From: Dinochytrium kinnereticum
Lineage: Eukaryota; Chytridiomycota; Chytridiomycetes; Chytridiales; Chytridiaceae
Length of the DNA stretch: 62,623 nt
Direction: 5' to 3'
Assembly: GCA_027604005.1 (NCBI GenBank)
Contig: JADGJT010000095.1
Location: 1-62,623, forward strand
The notes under the pieces are model-generated. The model saw only the letters and a program-made list of their open reading frames with translations. It did not search any database and had not been told where the DNA came from. The position numbers were made by a program, and so were the translations under genes. Of this stretch, positions 26,616 to 38,226 are shown in pieces. Within the stretch, counting starts at the first letter, position 1, and the number at the start of each line of letters is the position of its first letter.

Positions 26616-26622
26616 TTTTGGG
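26616..26622. promoter_or_regulatory. 7-bp divergent spacer, MSM1/TFIIE-alpha
   Basis: The two start codons are separated only by TTTTGGG. Any core promoter for either gene, or its 5' UTR, must therefore lie inside the coding sequence of the other gene, or the mRNAs have almost no leader. Confidence 0.6.
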
Positions 26623-27871
26623 ATGAACCGAGAACTGAGGCCTGTGTTGGAAGCCTGCCAGGAACTGTTGCGACGAGTAGCTCGTGCCTATTACGAGCCA
26701 AAGTATATAATGATACTCGACGTTTTATCAAGGAATAATATGTGCGCCATCAATGATGGGGATGATGACTGACACCATTTGAGGATGAAGGACGAGGATT
26801 TGGCGAAAGGGCTGAAAATGACTCCAGTTGACTTGAGGAAGCTCTGCGCCAAACTAAAATCAGATGGCCTTATTAAGATGTCAGCAATTACTTGCTTTTT
26901 TCTAAGCTGATTAGAAGTTAACAGGAATGCCAAAACCGAGGAAATAAAGGAGTATAGGCATACAAAAAAAGTCACCAAAGCCCATTATTATATCGACTAC
27001 CGATCATTCGTAAATGTCATCAAGTACAAGATGTATCGAATTCAAGAGATTATAAAGAAGGAGGTGGACAGCGTAAGTCCGTCAGTTTGCTACGTCTACT
27101 CCATTCACACTCTCTTTTGCACAGCATAATAACAACCTGGAATACATATGCCCCGCATGCCAACTGGATTATGATCCCCTAAAAGCCCTCGCTCTTAACA
27201 GGAATGATGAGCAAATGTTTCTTTGTGAGATTTGCTCCACGCCGTTGGAGCAAAAGGAGGCCTTGGATATGGAAAATGATTTATCAAAAAAGTGATTAGT
27301 TATTTAGCTAATTGCTAATGCTTTACAGATTCAATACCGCCAGAAAGCGGCTTTTGGATCTGCTTCAAGAGGCTGATTCACAAGAAATCCCAGAGTTCGA
27401 GCCAAACCTAGTGTTAGGCACGTCATCCGCGCCTTCAAAAGGTATTCTTGGCATTTCTTCTTCTAATAAATTTGGAAGAAAGTAGCGATTTATCGTTTTC
27501 TACCGAAAGCGGTGCCCAAGCCAGCAAGATCATGGTAGAGCTACAGGGATTCAATGAAGAAATAGAAGAGCAAGTGAAAGAAGAAGCTGGAGATGTCGAT
27601 TCACGTATGCCGGAGACGTGTTTATTTCCCAGCGTACTAAAATCCATTCTTTCAGACTACAAAGAATATTATGCAAATCTCTCGCGTGCGGCCGTAAGTG
27701 GCAAACGTGAGGCAGAGCCGCCAGATAATTATGATTCTCCATCAAACTTTGAAGAGCAGCCAAGGTATATTATGACTTTTTTGCTGCCGTTAAAGAAAAT
27801 CTAGCAAAAAACTGAAGCTTGACGCTTTTGACGAGGACGATGATGACGACGAGGATTTCGAGGAGGTATAA
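26623..27871 (+). CDS. TFA1: General transcription factor TFIIE alpha subunit (TFA1)
   Basis: TFIIE-alpha joins the Pol II pre-initiation complex and recruits and stimulates TFIIH. The winged-helix N-terminus reads MNRELRPVLEACQELL, RVARAYYEPKYIMILDVLSR, then across an intron KDEDLAKGLKMTPVDLRKL and KLKSDGLIK. Next come the family signatures THKKV-like TKKVTKAHYYIDYRSFVNVI and KYKMYRIQEIIKKEVDS. The zinc ribbon is CPACQLDYDP...CEIC. An acidic C-terminus ends DEDDDDDEDFEEV. Five or more short introns are spliced in frame. The start matches the family's own N-terminal helix, so the ATG placement is well supported. The start codon is 7 bp from that of MSM1. TFB2, a subunit of its partner TFIIH, lies about 10 kb to the left. 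Confidence 0.93.
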
Positions 27872-27964
27872 AAGCGCATCACTTGGCTGTGAAAGCTGCG
27901 ATGGGTTTTAAAGAGTGATATTTTGGCAAGACCTTTATAGAATATTAAATCTTTGACCAGTTAG

Positions 27965-28544
27965 TTATACAACCTCCTTTAAATATTCCAAATGCCGTGT
28001 ATGCAGTAACGTCTGTGCTTTTGAAGGAGGCATTTGTGTGCGACGCTCTTGGTTGGCACCAAAAATAACGGTGTTGTTTGGGATTATTTCGTCCCGATGG
28101 GTTGTGCACTTAACTCCAATTACGCAGTTATCTCCAAGGCATGTGCCTGTAGCAATAACCGCTAAAAGGAATTATAATTTGTTGCGGAAAGCCAAAACGT
28201 ACCTTTTGATTCTACTGTACATCCATGCCCAACCCGGGCACCTTCAAAGTCTAACGGAACTTAGCTGCGGATTTCTTTTTGCCCTCTTACATGCTCCAAC
28301 TTCGAAAACGTTATTGTCTCCAATAGTCATTGGCTCAGAGCTCCTGAAAACTGTTCAAATCCAACAACAAATGCTCAATATACCAGTTGATGATGGAAAC
28401 ATTCTCCTCTATGATATTAGCTTTTCCGATTAGGATTTGGCCGCCGCCTTCACTGACTATGCGGCACTTGGGATGAATGATATTGCCTTCTGCCAACGTG
28501 ATCATGCCTTTTAGCTCGGCCTCATCACAAATCACACTTGTCAT
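27965..28544 (-). CDS. DCTN6: Dynactin subunit 6 (p27), left-handed beta-helix
   Basis: A pointed-end subunit of dynactin, the activator of cytoplasmic dynein. The N-terminal exon reads MTSVICDEAELKGMITLAEG then NIIHPKCRIVSEGGG and ILIGKANIIEENVSI. Later exons give MTIGDNNVFEVG, VGHGCTVESKG, AVIATGTCLGDNCVIG, then EIIPNNTVIFGANQERRTQ and a C-terminus in HLEYLKEVV. The hexapeptide repeats (I/V-G-x4) and order match dynactin p27. An alternative upstream ATG (28598) would add about 18 residues but would overlap the neighbouring start; I prefer the inner one. It is divergent with a WD40 gene (31 bp). Confidence 0.88.
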
Positions 28545-28575
28545 TTTATTTATTTTAAATATTAGAAAAAAAGGA
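28545..28575. promoter_or_regulatory. Bidirectional promoter, DCTN6/WD40 gene
   Basis: A 31-bp spacer that is almost entirely A and T, including TTTATTTATTTTAAATATTA, the most AT-rich of the divergent spacers. Confidence 0.45.
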
Positions 28576-29993
28576 ATGAAGCTGGATGAACTACTCATTG
28601 ATATGCCCTACATTTTTCAAACTGGGACGTCCATGGCCGAACAGAACAGCCCAATTCTCTACAATTTCATTTACCGGAATGGATGGATTAAGTCCAGTGA
28701 TTTTCATGGACTTTGCTGGGGCAACCCAAGCTTTAGTGGAAAACATGCAACTCAAGAAGTCTACGTATTAGACTCGGAAAATTCCACCATAAATGTATCA
28801 TCAGTCCGCCTTTTTAGACCATCATCGATTGAGAACTTTGAATCATGCAAGGCCATTTTCAGAGGTTTAAAAAAAAGCAAGGCAAGAATATGTTGACGAA
28901 ACAGGAAGTAACCACGTCGTTAAACAGAACATGACGAAATTCAGATGCTCACAAACTCTCAACTCAATATCGTTTTTCAAGCCTTTTTCAACCAGAGGTT
29001 TTGCTGTTGCTACCTTAGCTACAGGAGAACATGAGATTTACTCCGTTGGAGGAGGCCAAGATCCTTCAGTGACAAACATTAGGTACTTCATGTGTCTTTT
29101 GGGATTTTCTCTGAGGTAAAGCAGGCTGGCTGGTGGAACTTCAAAAAAGACAGTGGCTGTTGACCTGTCTTATGATGACTCACTCTTTGCATCATTTGGT
29201 AAGCATGACTTCCATGGAGATGTTTAATTTGAAGGCAAGAATGACGTTCTCGATGTGTGGGATCTTGAATCCCTAAATAGGGGGGGTAATCTATCATTCT
29301 TTCCAGTTTTGATCATCCTTTCAGCTGTTTAATGTTCCTTTTGATGTGATAGAAACATACGTAAAAGTCAATACTGGTCTTAGATTAGATCTTAGTTGCT
29401 CGGACTCCGAAGCACTGGTCTCAATTAAACTAATGCCACCGTCCACGATTTCTGTTGCAAAAGGCAGCGGTGTGAGATTTTTTGACCTGCGTACGGGAAA
29501 ACCTACCAATACGCTATCCTGCGCTCACGCTCATAATATCACGACGATGGATTGGGACCGAGTGTGTAATTTTAACTTCTGCACTGGTACTACTAGTGGA
29601 GAAGTCAAGATTTGGGACCTACGAAAGCCAAACGTATGGAATTTCCTCTTTAAAACCCATAACGTTCAAATAGTCATCAAAAATCATTCCGCAACCCGTC
29701 GAAGAGATACATCTTGATAAGCCTGCAACCAAAATGCAGTGGGCTCCCCATCGATCAAACATGTTTCTTGCCGCTACAGCCGACCGCCGTATTCATATCT
29801 TCAAAGTAAACATAAGGCTGGATTTTGCATTAAGACTTTATATTTAGGAATCGAAAAAGATTTTCACACACGATCTTCATCCGTAAGTATTTATAAGCTA
29901 TAGCGTTTCTACTTAGTCTCTGGTATTTGCATACTCACAAGCTGCAGGGGAGGTCTTCCTCTTGAGCCAAGCTGGAATGAGTGTGAACAGTTA
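28576..29993 (+). CDS. WD40-repeat protein, family not assigned
   Basis: Several exons assemble into a beta-propeller protein of roughly 380 residues. Clear blades include KKTVAVDLSYDDSLFASFG joined over a 47-nt intron to KNDVLDVWDLESLN, then STISVAKGSGVRFFDLRTG, HNITTMDWD, GTTSGEVKIWDLRKPN, and near the end KMQWAPHRSNMFLAATADRR followed by IHIF. The C-terminus is LLSQAGMSVNS. The N-terminal 90 residues are weakly conserved in appearance, and their frame is the least certain part because a second frame is also open there. General resemblance to EIPR1/RBBP4-type propellers was noted but is not diagnostic. The start is taken at 28576. Confidence 0.7.
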
Positions 29994-30310
29994 GAAGGTT
30001 GTATTGTTAGCGGATCCTTTTCAAGCGACAAAGTACATGGAGGCTGCGAGGTTCATGGTTTGTAAAAACGCTAAGTATTCGCTCATTTTACTTTTGTAAG
30101 TTTGGAGACCAAAGGCCTACTTTTCAAATATATTGGAGACGGTAGCTTAGCATCAAATACATGCAATAGAGTCAAACATCTTTATGTCTTTCACATCAAA
30201 ATGTATATCACAGTATCTACGAATCAGAGAAAGTCCTTTTATCTACGAGCCTAATGGCTTTTTTGGGCCGTCGTATTTAAGATAAGACGAAAGGTCGAAG
30301 TAGATCGTAA
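29994..30310. other. Intergenic, convergent 3' ends
   Basis: 317 bp between the stops of the WD40 gene and the DUF155 gene. It is AT-rich with no open frame of note; I see only untranslated tails here. Confidence 0.5.
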
Positions 30311-32303
30311 TCAGGCCTTAACATTCTCAGTAAAGGAATATTGACAACACCAAAACCAACCAATCACAATCTCAAACGAAATCAGCAGAATAACAATCCA
30401 CTCCAACTTTTCACCATGGATGGACGTCAAATTTTCTTTCAACATTGAAAGCAGATCTGAAATAACCGTTGTTCGCTAAGTTCATTTAACCCTTATCAGG
30501 GTACTTTACTCCTACCTTATTGATAAGCTCCACTCTTTGAGATATTTCAAGATATCCTCTTATTGCCATATACCTAATAAATTAAGATAAAGCCCTGATT
30601 ACAGTCCTACAAAGGTTCAAATGCTGGTTCTGACCAAAAAATCTCTGGTGTATCCAATACGTTTGACACTAAATTGACATTTATCCTCATGACGAAAAGC
30701 TGCATTGGCTAAGACGACCGCATTATCTATTACGCCCTTACCTCGCCAATTTTCTGATTGATTGCCTTTCTATGCATGTTGATTTTTCCGGTTTCGGCCA
30801 TTTCAAATGGGATATGCTTGGTGCTCTCGATTGACTCTTCGATAAGTCCTTCAAAAAGAGTGAGTTTCACACTTTGGGCGAAGGCGTGGCTGATGGTAAG
30901 CTTGATCATTTTCGAGCTTGTTGGGGAAACGAGAGTGATAATATCGTTAAATATCCTCGGTTGTTGATTTCTCGAGTAGAAGTAGTGGAACTTCTCCGCC
31001 TCAACGTCAGAGTGATCTACATTGTAAATTTCAGAGGCTATAGGTATGGATTACCTATGCTTTCATCTTCGTAAGGGCGTATATCCTTTAATACTCTCAG
31101 CTCCTCCTCCTCGTCCAATCCCCACATAACAACTACTCCATAGTCAAAGAAGAATAGTTCAGGTGTTGTTGACCTCCTCACCACATTCTTGTAGTAAGAA
31201 AGTTTTTTAAGTAGATGTTTTGGGACTAAAATCAACTCAGCTAAAAGCGGCATATCAAACAAGAAAAAAAAATACCAGTTTTTGATAAAGGTGCTTGAAA
31301 ATCTACACTTATCACGTTGTCATTTCTCCCGTCTTCAAATCGTTGGGCAGAGGCATCGAAGTCTGCATCTCCATCAGTATGTGAGGATGAATCCTTCGCA
31401 ATAATTCGTTTAAAGTCGGATATATCGGCATTTCTAGAGGAAATCATATCCGTCAAATCCTGTCCGAGAATACTCGCTTCTAAAGCCTCGTTTATTTCCG
31501 GCCGAAACGGGGTATAGATTGCTAAGATGGATGTAAGAAAAAAGCATGTACTTTCATAACGGCGAAGGGACAGACGCTGCCCAGATGTTAACCAAAAAAG
31601 AAAAAAACGAACCCTCATCAAATCGCTGTGGATCCGTTTGGAATCTCGAGCTTATAGACTTAAGATACTCAAATAGCAAATCCATCTTATAAGAGCTAAT
31701 GCATGCGTGTTACTGACTAAACAATTGATGGCTTTAAATAATAGAATTGAAATCAAAACAAAGTATCCCGTCAGCATCAACGTACTTCGCAGTGCAATAT
31801 GCAGTAGCTCTGGGCAAAGTGGTTTTGTCAACTCGATAAAACAGATCTTCCTTCGCAGTTTTCGCTACCACATGCGGCAGCGGCGGTGGAATGTGTGCTG
31901 AATGTCCTTGTGACAACGAAACGGCAGAGATATCTTCCGGAGGCAACTGACTCACACCAAGAACATCCTCTGGGAAGAGTGCAAGTTTTTGGCTGAAAAA
32001 ACCCAAAAACAAATAATGAAAAAAAGCCCCAACCACTTTAAGAGCAATTTCAAACCTTGTCTTTGTAGTCCTATTAGTAAGGTTAGCAGGTATCAAACTA
32101 CCGCTCGAGCAAACCTTTTGGGCATTCGCTGTGCTCCCTCCGCAGGCTTACCAGCCGCTCGAGCCGGCACCATTTGGGAGCTTGCATTGTTTAGCGTAAA
32201 GAGGGAGTTAGAATCCATTTGTCCCGTTGCAAAGGTCGCATCGCTAGCGACATTTCCTGCCGAAGGATTGCTTGGGACTCGTCTGTAGGTATTTTTGTTC
32301 ATA
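30311..32303 (-). CDS. DUF155/RMD1-family membrane protein
   Basis: A member of the RMD1/RMD8/Sif2 (DUF155) family, which in yeast and animals includes organelle-anchored proteins, some mitochondrial. The disordered N-terminus (MNKNTYRRVPSNPSAGN) joins over an intron to a segment ending VDKTTLPRATAYCTAKYVD, the family's opening signature. Later exons give PELFFFDYGVVVMWGLDEEE (the core F-DYG-V-WG motif), a helical region with KKLSYYKNVV, and a C-terminus with MLSMLKENL then EKLEWIVILLISFEIVIGWF, the single C-terminal membrane segment typical of the family. The protein ends in TENVKA. The exact exon map near 31240-32100 is approximate. It is divergent with MND1 (132 bp). Confidence 0.87.
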
Positions 32304-32435
32304 TTTGTTGGTTCCAACCTCAATTGTGTGTAACAGACTTCTTCGGACAATCTCCAATTCACTTGATTGTGCCTCTGGTCGAGAGAGGCGTTGACTTTGC
32401 TTCCCTAAGTCGTAACCACTACTGCCTCAAATTTC
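32304..32435. promoter_or_regulatory. Bidirectional promoter, DUF155 gene/MND1
   Basis: A 132-bp spacer, the longest of the head-to-head spacers. MND1 is a meiotic gene in other fungi and its partner is not, so the shared region would have to separate a meiotic from a housekeeping output. I see no recognised meiotic element. Confidence 0.4.
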
Positions 32436-33365
32436 ATGGTAGCGTAAAGCATTTGGGATAATATCATTCTGATATATTTTTTAGAGCAGGAAGAAAGCCC
32501 TGTCCCAGGATGAGAAGAAGAAGCGGATGATGGATCTCTTCGCGGAGACCATGGATTTCTGGACACTGAAGGAGCTGGAGAAAATGGCTCCAAAGTCAAA
32601 AGGGATTGTTGGAAACACTGTAAAGGAGATTTTGGACATGCTTGTTGTAAGTCTGATCTTCGTTGACTATCAGTGACGTGTTGTCAGGCAGACAATGCTG
32701 TCGTCCTCGAAAAGATAGGGACATCGAACTATTACTGGTCGTTTCCGAGCACAAACATAGTCAATGTTTGTTTGAATACTTTTGTCTTCGTATCGATAAT
32801 TTCACTAGAAAAAAAACATGCTAGAAGCAAGGCAAAGGGACTTGGCAGCAGCTCAGGTACCTCCTCAGTCCAGAAATTGGCTGGTAGTTAAAGAGAAATT
32901 TAGGAAAGGTTCCAGGAGTTACAAAATTCATTAGAAAAGGCAGCCGTAGGAAGAGAATCATCTGTTAGTAATTCATGCCTGAACAATAGCTTAATCGTCA
33001 AAGGATTCAAGAACCGATCTTCAAAGGCAATTAGCCGAACTTGAGGAACTGAACAGAACGTGCAAGAAAGAGCTATCTCATTTTAAAGACTGCGACCCAG
33101 TTCTGCTAAAGGCCAAAGGTATGTCACAAATTGAGTAAGATAAGCCCTGACATTTGTAAGAAAATGCGGCCATGAACGCGAAACTGGCGGCCAATCGATG
33201 GACAGGTAAACCGGAGCATACGTTGTCCTCTTTGATGCTGATATACATGGCGCCACAGATAATATGTTTGCCCTCCAAGATTACTGCCGAAAAAACTTCA
33301 ACATGGCTCAAACAGACTTCAACACGCAATTCGCCATCCCTGACGACTTTGACTCAATAAATTAA
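32436..33365 (+). CDS. MND1: Meiotic nuclear division protein MND1
   Basis: Partner of HOP2 that stimulates Dmc1/Rad51 strand invasion during meiotic recombination. Exon 1 is only the ATG; a GT follows at once and the intron (32439-32484) ends in TTTTTTAG. The protein then reads SRKKALSQDEKKKRMMDLFA, MAPKSKGIVGNTVKEIL, EKIGTSNYYWSFPS (winged-helix hallmark), then a coiled coil with RLQRQLAELEELNRTCKKEL-like heptads and YKDCDP-like FKDCDPVLLKAK. It continues AANRWTDNMFALQDYCRKNF and ends IPDDFDSIN, the family's conserved C-terminus. Some intron borders in the middle are approximate. This argues for a meiotic cycle in the organism. It ends 26 bp from the BET1-like stop. Confidence 0.92.
33356..33361 (+). 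terminator. AATAAA in the last codons of MND1
   Basis: The coding end TCA ATA AAT TAA contains AATAAA one base before the stop codon. Confidence 0.45.
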
Positions 33366-33391
33366 AGCATATCACGCGATTTACACGCTCA

Positions 33392-33792
33392 TCAGCCTTT
33401 TCCTTTGCTGGCCTTTGACCAGAGAATCCAAAGTGCGATGAACAGCACGCATGTTAGCAAGATCATGGTGCCCATTTGTTTCCCGTGTGGTGTTGATAAT
33501 AGGATCTTCAAGCGATTTGCTGAAGTTTGCAGTTGACTTGTGAATGAGTCAAAATGGCCGCCAAGGTCGTCCAACTGAACGTTCTGCTCGTCCACTTCCT
33601 GGTTGAGACCCTCCGACACCTGACAAGATTCTTAACATTTGCACCTCTCGTCAAACCCATAATGCGGGAGCATCAAATACTCACAGCTCTTATGGCCTGC
33701 ACTTTTGACTGCAGCTGGAAGAGCGAATCATTGTTCTGCGATTCCAGCAAAGACGCTTGGTCCTCGCCTCGACCTCTTCTCGAGCTCGTCAT
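33392..33792 (-). CDS. BET1: BET1/SFT1-type Qc-SNARE
   Basis: A tail-anchored SNARE for ER-Golgi or intra-Golgi fusion. Exon 1 reads MTSSRRGRGEDQASLLESQN then SLFQLQSKVQAIR and joins over an intron to VSEGLNQEVDEQNVQLDDLG, then HFDSFTSQLQTSANRLKILL. The zero-layer Gln is in the NQEVDEQNVQLDDL region. The C-terminal membrane anchor is MILLTCVLFIALWILW, followed by a short basic tail SKASKGKG. Length (about 110 residues) and layout fit BET1. It is divergent with the synaptojanin-like gene (22 bp between starts), another membrane-trafficking gene. Confidence 0.88.
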
Positions 33793-33814
33793 ACCGTAAT
33801 CTTGTGTCACATCA
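33793..33814. promoter_or_regulatory. Bidirectional promoter, BET1/synaptojanin-like gene
   Basis: A 22-bp spacer reading ACCGTAATCTTGTGTCAC plus ATCA. It contains GTGTCA, shared with two other divergent spacers. Confidence 0.5.
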
Positions 33815-36800
33815 ATGGGTGAGGAGCCTCACATACAAGTGTTGCGAAGGGCCAAGCCTCGATCTTTCATTCTCTTGGCCCTGAGGGAGAAGACTGCCGC
33901 TTGCTTTGATTATGACTCGTCTGGAAGCATTCGGCTTTCGGTGGAGAGTTTCGACCAGTTAAGCTCTTTCGCCGAGTACGAATTGGTCGGATACGCTCAT
34001 GGCTCTTTGGGGCTCATCTCCCTTCCTGATGGTAGGATTTCATTGCGCGGTAGGACGGTATTGATAGACATGCAGGCGTGTTCCTATGTGTCGTCTCTGA
34101 GGCGCTGAAAGTAAGCAAGTTTGAATACCCTCCCCATTTTAATTTTAATAGGTGACGGATATTGAGGGCCATCATATTCATCGGATAAACAAAGTCATGT
34201 TTTATTCCCTGACTCGTCCTGACTACGATGACATGGAATTATATCATGAAAAAGAAAAAGGTGTTGGTGTTTCTATTGTCACGAATTTAGTCGAAGACCA
34301 AGTATCAGCATCCGTCACCCATCCATGTACCCACCTATCGAAACTACTCTCTTCGGGATCTTTTTTTTACAGTCATACCCTTGATCTCACTAGAAGTATT
34401 CAGCGCCGATACCAAGACGGTGGGGATGGTGCCATTTTTGATACCGCGGATTTCCACTTTGTCTGGAACCACTTTTTGCTAAAACCTGTGCTGGAGTTCA
34501 GAAATGATGGCCTCCGTACTTCTCAAAGGCATCGATTCGATGATTCGAGACTGTTTTTGATTGCTATGCAAGGATTTGTTGGAGCGATTGACCTTAATTA
34601 CGGTTCGATGTTCTCTCGAGTGGGGATTATATCCAGATTAAGCTGTAAGAGAACCGGTACTCGTTATAATGCTAGAGGAATTGATGACGATGGATACGTG
34701 TCCAATTTTGTTGAGGTGAATGGCTTATTGGGATACCGTCTTTGACGAATATTTACCAGACAGAGCAATACTTGTGCTTAGGAGAGAATCTCTATTCGTT
34801 CGTTCAGATAAGAGGGAGCGGTATGCTAAGTCCCGATTAAAACGCTAAATAACTCTTCTTATTTTGCCCTTTTCTAGTGCCAGGTAGGATACTTTCTTCT
34901 CCGTTTATTAAGTTGGAACAAAACAGTATTCTGGGAACAGAATGGCATGCAGGTACGGAAACACATAATAGCAAATCCTAAAAAAATAGGTACCTCAAAA
35001 AATTGAGCTGTCCCGGTCACCAGATGCAATATCTGCACCATTTCTCAAGCATATGGAGGTTCGGTATATTTTTTTAAAAATCTTTTTAAATTGCAAGACT
35101 GTGACTAAAAGCTTACTAGGAAGTCCGGAGGAGATATGGCCGAGTGCATATCGTTAATCTTCTAAGCAAAAAAGAAGGGAGTGGGGAAGCTCTTCTCAGC
35201 GAGGCCTTTAGAATTAATCTTGCGAAGTCCGATGAAAAGAAACTGAGGGCACTGTATACGGCGTTCGATTATCATGCTGTCGTAAAGGGCGGAAACCATG
35301 ATAAGGTGTTATACGTCCATAGTTTTGCTTGTGTATTTCTAAAAGATTGTTTCTTTAGGCTTCGAGTGTTTTAGATCTGATTGCACATAGCATTGATACG
35401 TTTGGTCACTTCTCTTTCATGGATGGGAGAGTTGTTTCATCGCAAAAGGGTGTCTTGAGGACAAACTGCTTGGACTGTTTAGATAGAACAAATGTCATTC
35501 AATGGTGGCTCTTCTCTTTCCCGTTGCTATTACTGCAACGCAATAATACTTTTCTAACTGATTCCACAGCATTGTATCCCGATACATTCTTTTTAAACTA
35601 TTCGATTTGTATTATGACCCAGGACTTCTCGAAGGCGAATATTTTGTTAATGCGTATAATGGGCTGTGGGCAGATGTGAGTTCTTTTTACGCTCTTAATT
35701 TCTGATAAAATGTTAAGAATGGCGACTGGCTATCACGTATCTACGGTACTTCATTTTCTTCTTCATCCCCCAACATACTCTCTAAATTTCCAAAAGCTGG
35801 CACTGGCGCTATCAAATCCTCGCAGACTCGAAAAGGAAAGCAGACTGTTCTAGGATTCTTAGATGATGCAGCGAAATCCGTCAATCGATTTTATATTAAT
35901 AACTTTCAGGATAAATCTAGGTTTTCGCAGAATTTTGCCATCAAAAGCTAATCATTATCTAGACAAGAGGCCATCGATGCTTTATTAGGAAAATTTAAAC
36001 ACCAGGAAGTCACTTTGTTTGTTAATACTAGAAAAGAGGAGGTGCAGCAAAATCTCGAGAGTCGCGCGGAAGAGGTAATAGTCCATGGCACATTCACTGT
36101 GTCCTGATTGGAATTTTGAAGTTCCGAACTACGAGTCAGATAAACGTTTTTCTTGGAACCTGGAACGTAAATGGGAAGCTCCCGTTTGGAGACTCTACTC
36201 AGCCTTGGCTTACAACAGCCGGTACAATCCTCTTACGAGTTGTTTTCTCCTAACTATATTAGTGTCTAGTCGCCCTCATTTGATCTTTTTAGGCATCCAA
36301 GAACTTATTGAGTTAACGGCGGGTCAGGTAAAATAGCTTATCTACTTCATGTTTCGCGTTCTAAGAACCAAATTTAGCTCGTAACAGCTGACACTGATAA
36401 ACTGAGAACAGTGTGGGAAGCTCATTTTATCCGGCAAATCAGCACAACTCTCACAGATTCATATGTGCTAATCCGGTCGCTGCATCTGGTTGCTTTGTAA
36501 GTGTCCTGAGGATTCGATCTCTGGAATAATATATGTTATTGAAAGGGGCCTTTTTGGATTTGCGAGAAGTGATTGCGTCGCGAATATAAGGAATATTGAT
36601 ACCTGTGTCGTTAAAACTGGGCTGGGGGGTATGGCTGGTAATAAAGGTAAGTAGATTTTCCTATTATTGCTGTTTAATTATTTTTTCGAGGTGGTATTGG
36701 ATTGAGTTTACGTTATGGCGATACCTCATGTGTCTTTATTACCGCCCATTTGGCCGCAGGTAATAGCGGAAAACGATTCGCAAGAGTTTTTGTATTTTAA

Positions 36801-37876
36801 ATTTTGGAAAAAGGTGAAAAGACTATTGAGGAGCGAAATCGTGACTACGCTACTATTTATAACTCGCTTGTCTTCAAGGGACGGAAGATCTGGGACCATG
36901 AGTAAGCCACTTGCGGTAACCATTTTGTAACACCTTTTTTCCCCGTCAGTTACGTCTTCTGGTTTGGCGATTTCAACTATAGAATTGATCTAAACAACGA
37001 GGAGGTTGGTGCTTGCGATTTCTATTTAATTCTAAAGGATACAAAAAAAAGGTTCGATATAGAATCAACTCACAAGACTGGGAATACTTATTGCAGTTCG
37101 ATCAACTCTATGGAGAAAAGGCTAAGGGCCTCACTTTCCAGGATTTGAAAGAAGGGCGGGTGTTGTTTGCGCCGACCTATAAATATGATAATGGGACAAC
37201 TATTTATGATTCCAGCGAAAAGGCCCGAGTGCCGTCCTGGACTGACCGGATTTTATACAAAGGGAATGGAGTGAAGCTTATTGATTACTCGAGAGCTGAA
37301 TGCTTGATGTCTGATCATCGTCCAGGTATATTTATTCCTTGCTTTTTTCTTTCAAGAAATTCTAAAACGTCCTTCTCCAAAACCTATCAGTGCGAGCAGT
37401 TTTTCAACTAAACGTGAGATCTTATTCACAATTATTGTCTTTTTTTTTTGACTCGTCCATTGTCGCATATTTAGATTGTCCAAATCGACGAACAAAAACG
37501 AGAAGGCCTTCTGCAGCAAATCTACAAAGCCAAGGCGAACACTGGCGACGACTTTGTTGAAACCATCCGATTCGAGCAATCAACTACCTACAAACCACCA
37601 CGGCCGGCGTCTGGAGCATTGTTGATTGATTTGAGCGACATTGGATCATCATTTACGGGTATGCCGTCTCGCTTAGAAAAAAAAAGAGAGTGAAATCTAA
37701 TAGATGACTCTTCAGGTGGATCGCCATTTGATTTAAGTAATATGCCCGACGCTTTCTCATCTGAACCGATGCTCCCCCCCGCTGCGACGCAAATGAAGAA
37801 ATGGTGGGATGATTCGCTGGATGAGACATGGATACCAAATGAGGGATCGGATGTGAATCCGTTTTATAGTTTTTAA
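33815..37876 (+). CDS. Synaptojanin-like inositol polyphosphate phosphatase (Sac1 + 5-phosphatase)
   Basis: A two-domain phosphoinositide phosphatase like yeast Inp51-53 or animal synaptojanin, acting on PI4P/PI(4,5)P2 in endocytosis and actin control. The N-terminal Sac domain opens MGEEPHIQVLRRAKPRSFIL and carries the catalytic CX5R loop as RTNCLDCLDRTN (about 35460-35490). The C-terminal 5-phosphatase domain reads ETVTW-type segments split by introns, then VTSSGLAISTIELI-like WFGDFNYRIDLNNEE, and ends with the catalytic signatures VPSWTDRILYKG and CLMSDHRP. The C-terminal tail contains DLSNMPDAF and ends NPFYSF; FTGGSPFDL-type and NPF motifs suggest EH-domain binding. More than ten introns are present, so exon borders are only partly resolved. 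Confidence 0.92.
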
Positions 37877-38226
37877 GAAGATTTCTAGACCATCTGGCTG
37901 TATTTTTGGGCCTTGCTTTATTATTGTATTTCCTGTTTTAGTCTCCGAGATAATAATGCTTACGAGTGTATGTTTTAATGCATTTTTGAAGTCCGCTACC
38001 CATTTTATTTTGTGATGGGGGATGAATGGCTGCATGGCAGGTGATACATGCACCCAAGGCGTCCAATCACAAGTGCATGTTGGGAGGGGACACTGGAGGC
38101 TGATTTGAGGTGTTCTGGAACGAAGACCAAGGACACTGGACGAACACATCGAGGCAGCATACAAATCCACCAGCGATTGCGCAGGACGGAAGTCAACCTC
38201 TATTTGCGAATACCTTCAATCCCATC
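37877..38226. other. Intergenic, upstream of the deacetylase gene
   Basis: 350 bp between the phosphatase stop and the deacetylase start. No gene is supported; it probably holds a 3' tail and a promoter. Confidence 0.5.

Noticed and set aside
28335..28598. Upstream ATG for dynactin p27 at 28598
   Set aside because: It would add a low-complexity hydrophobic extension and overlap the start of the WD40 gene; the inner ATG fits the family better.
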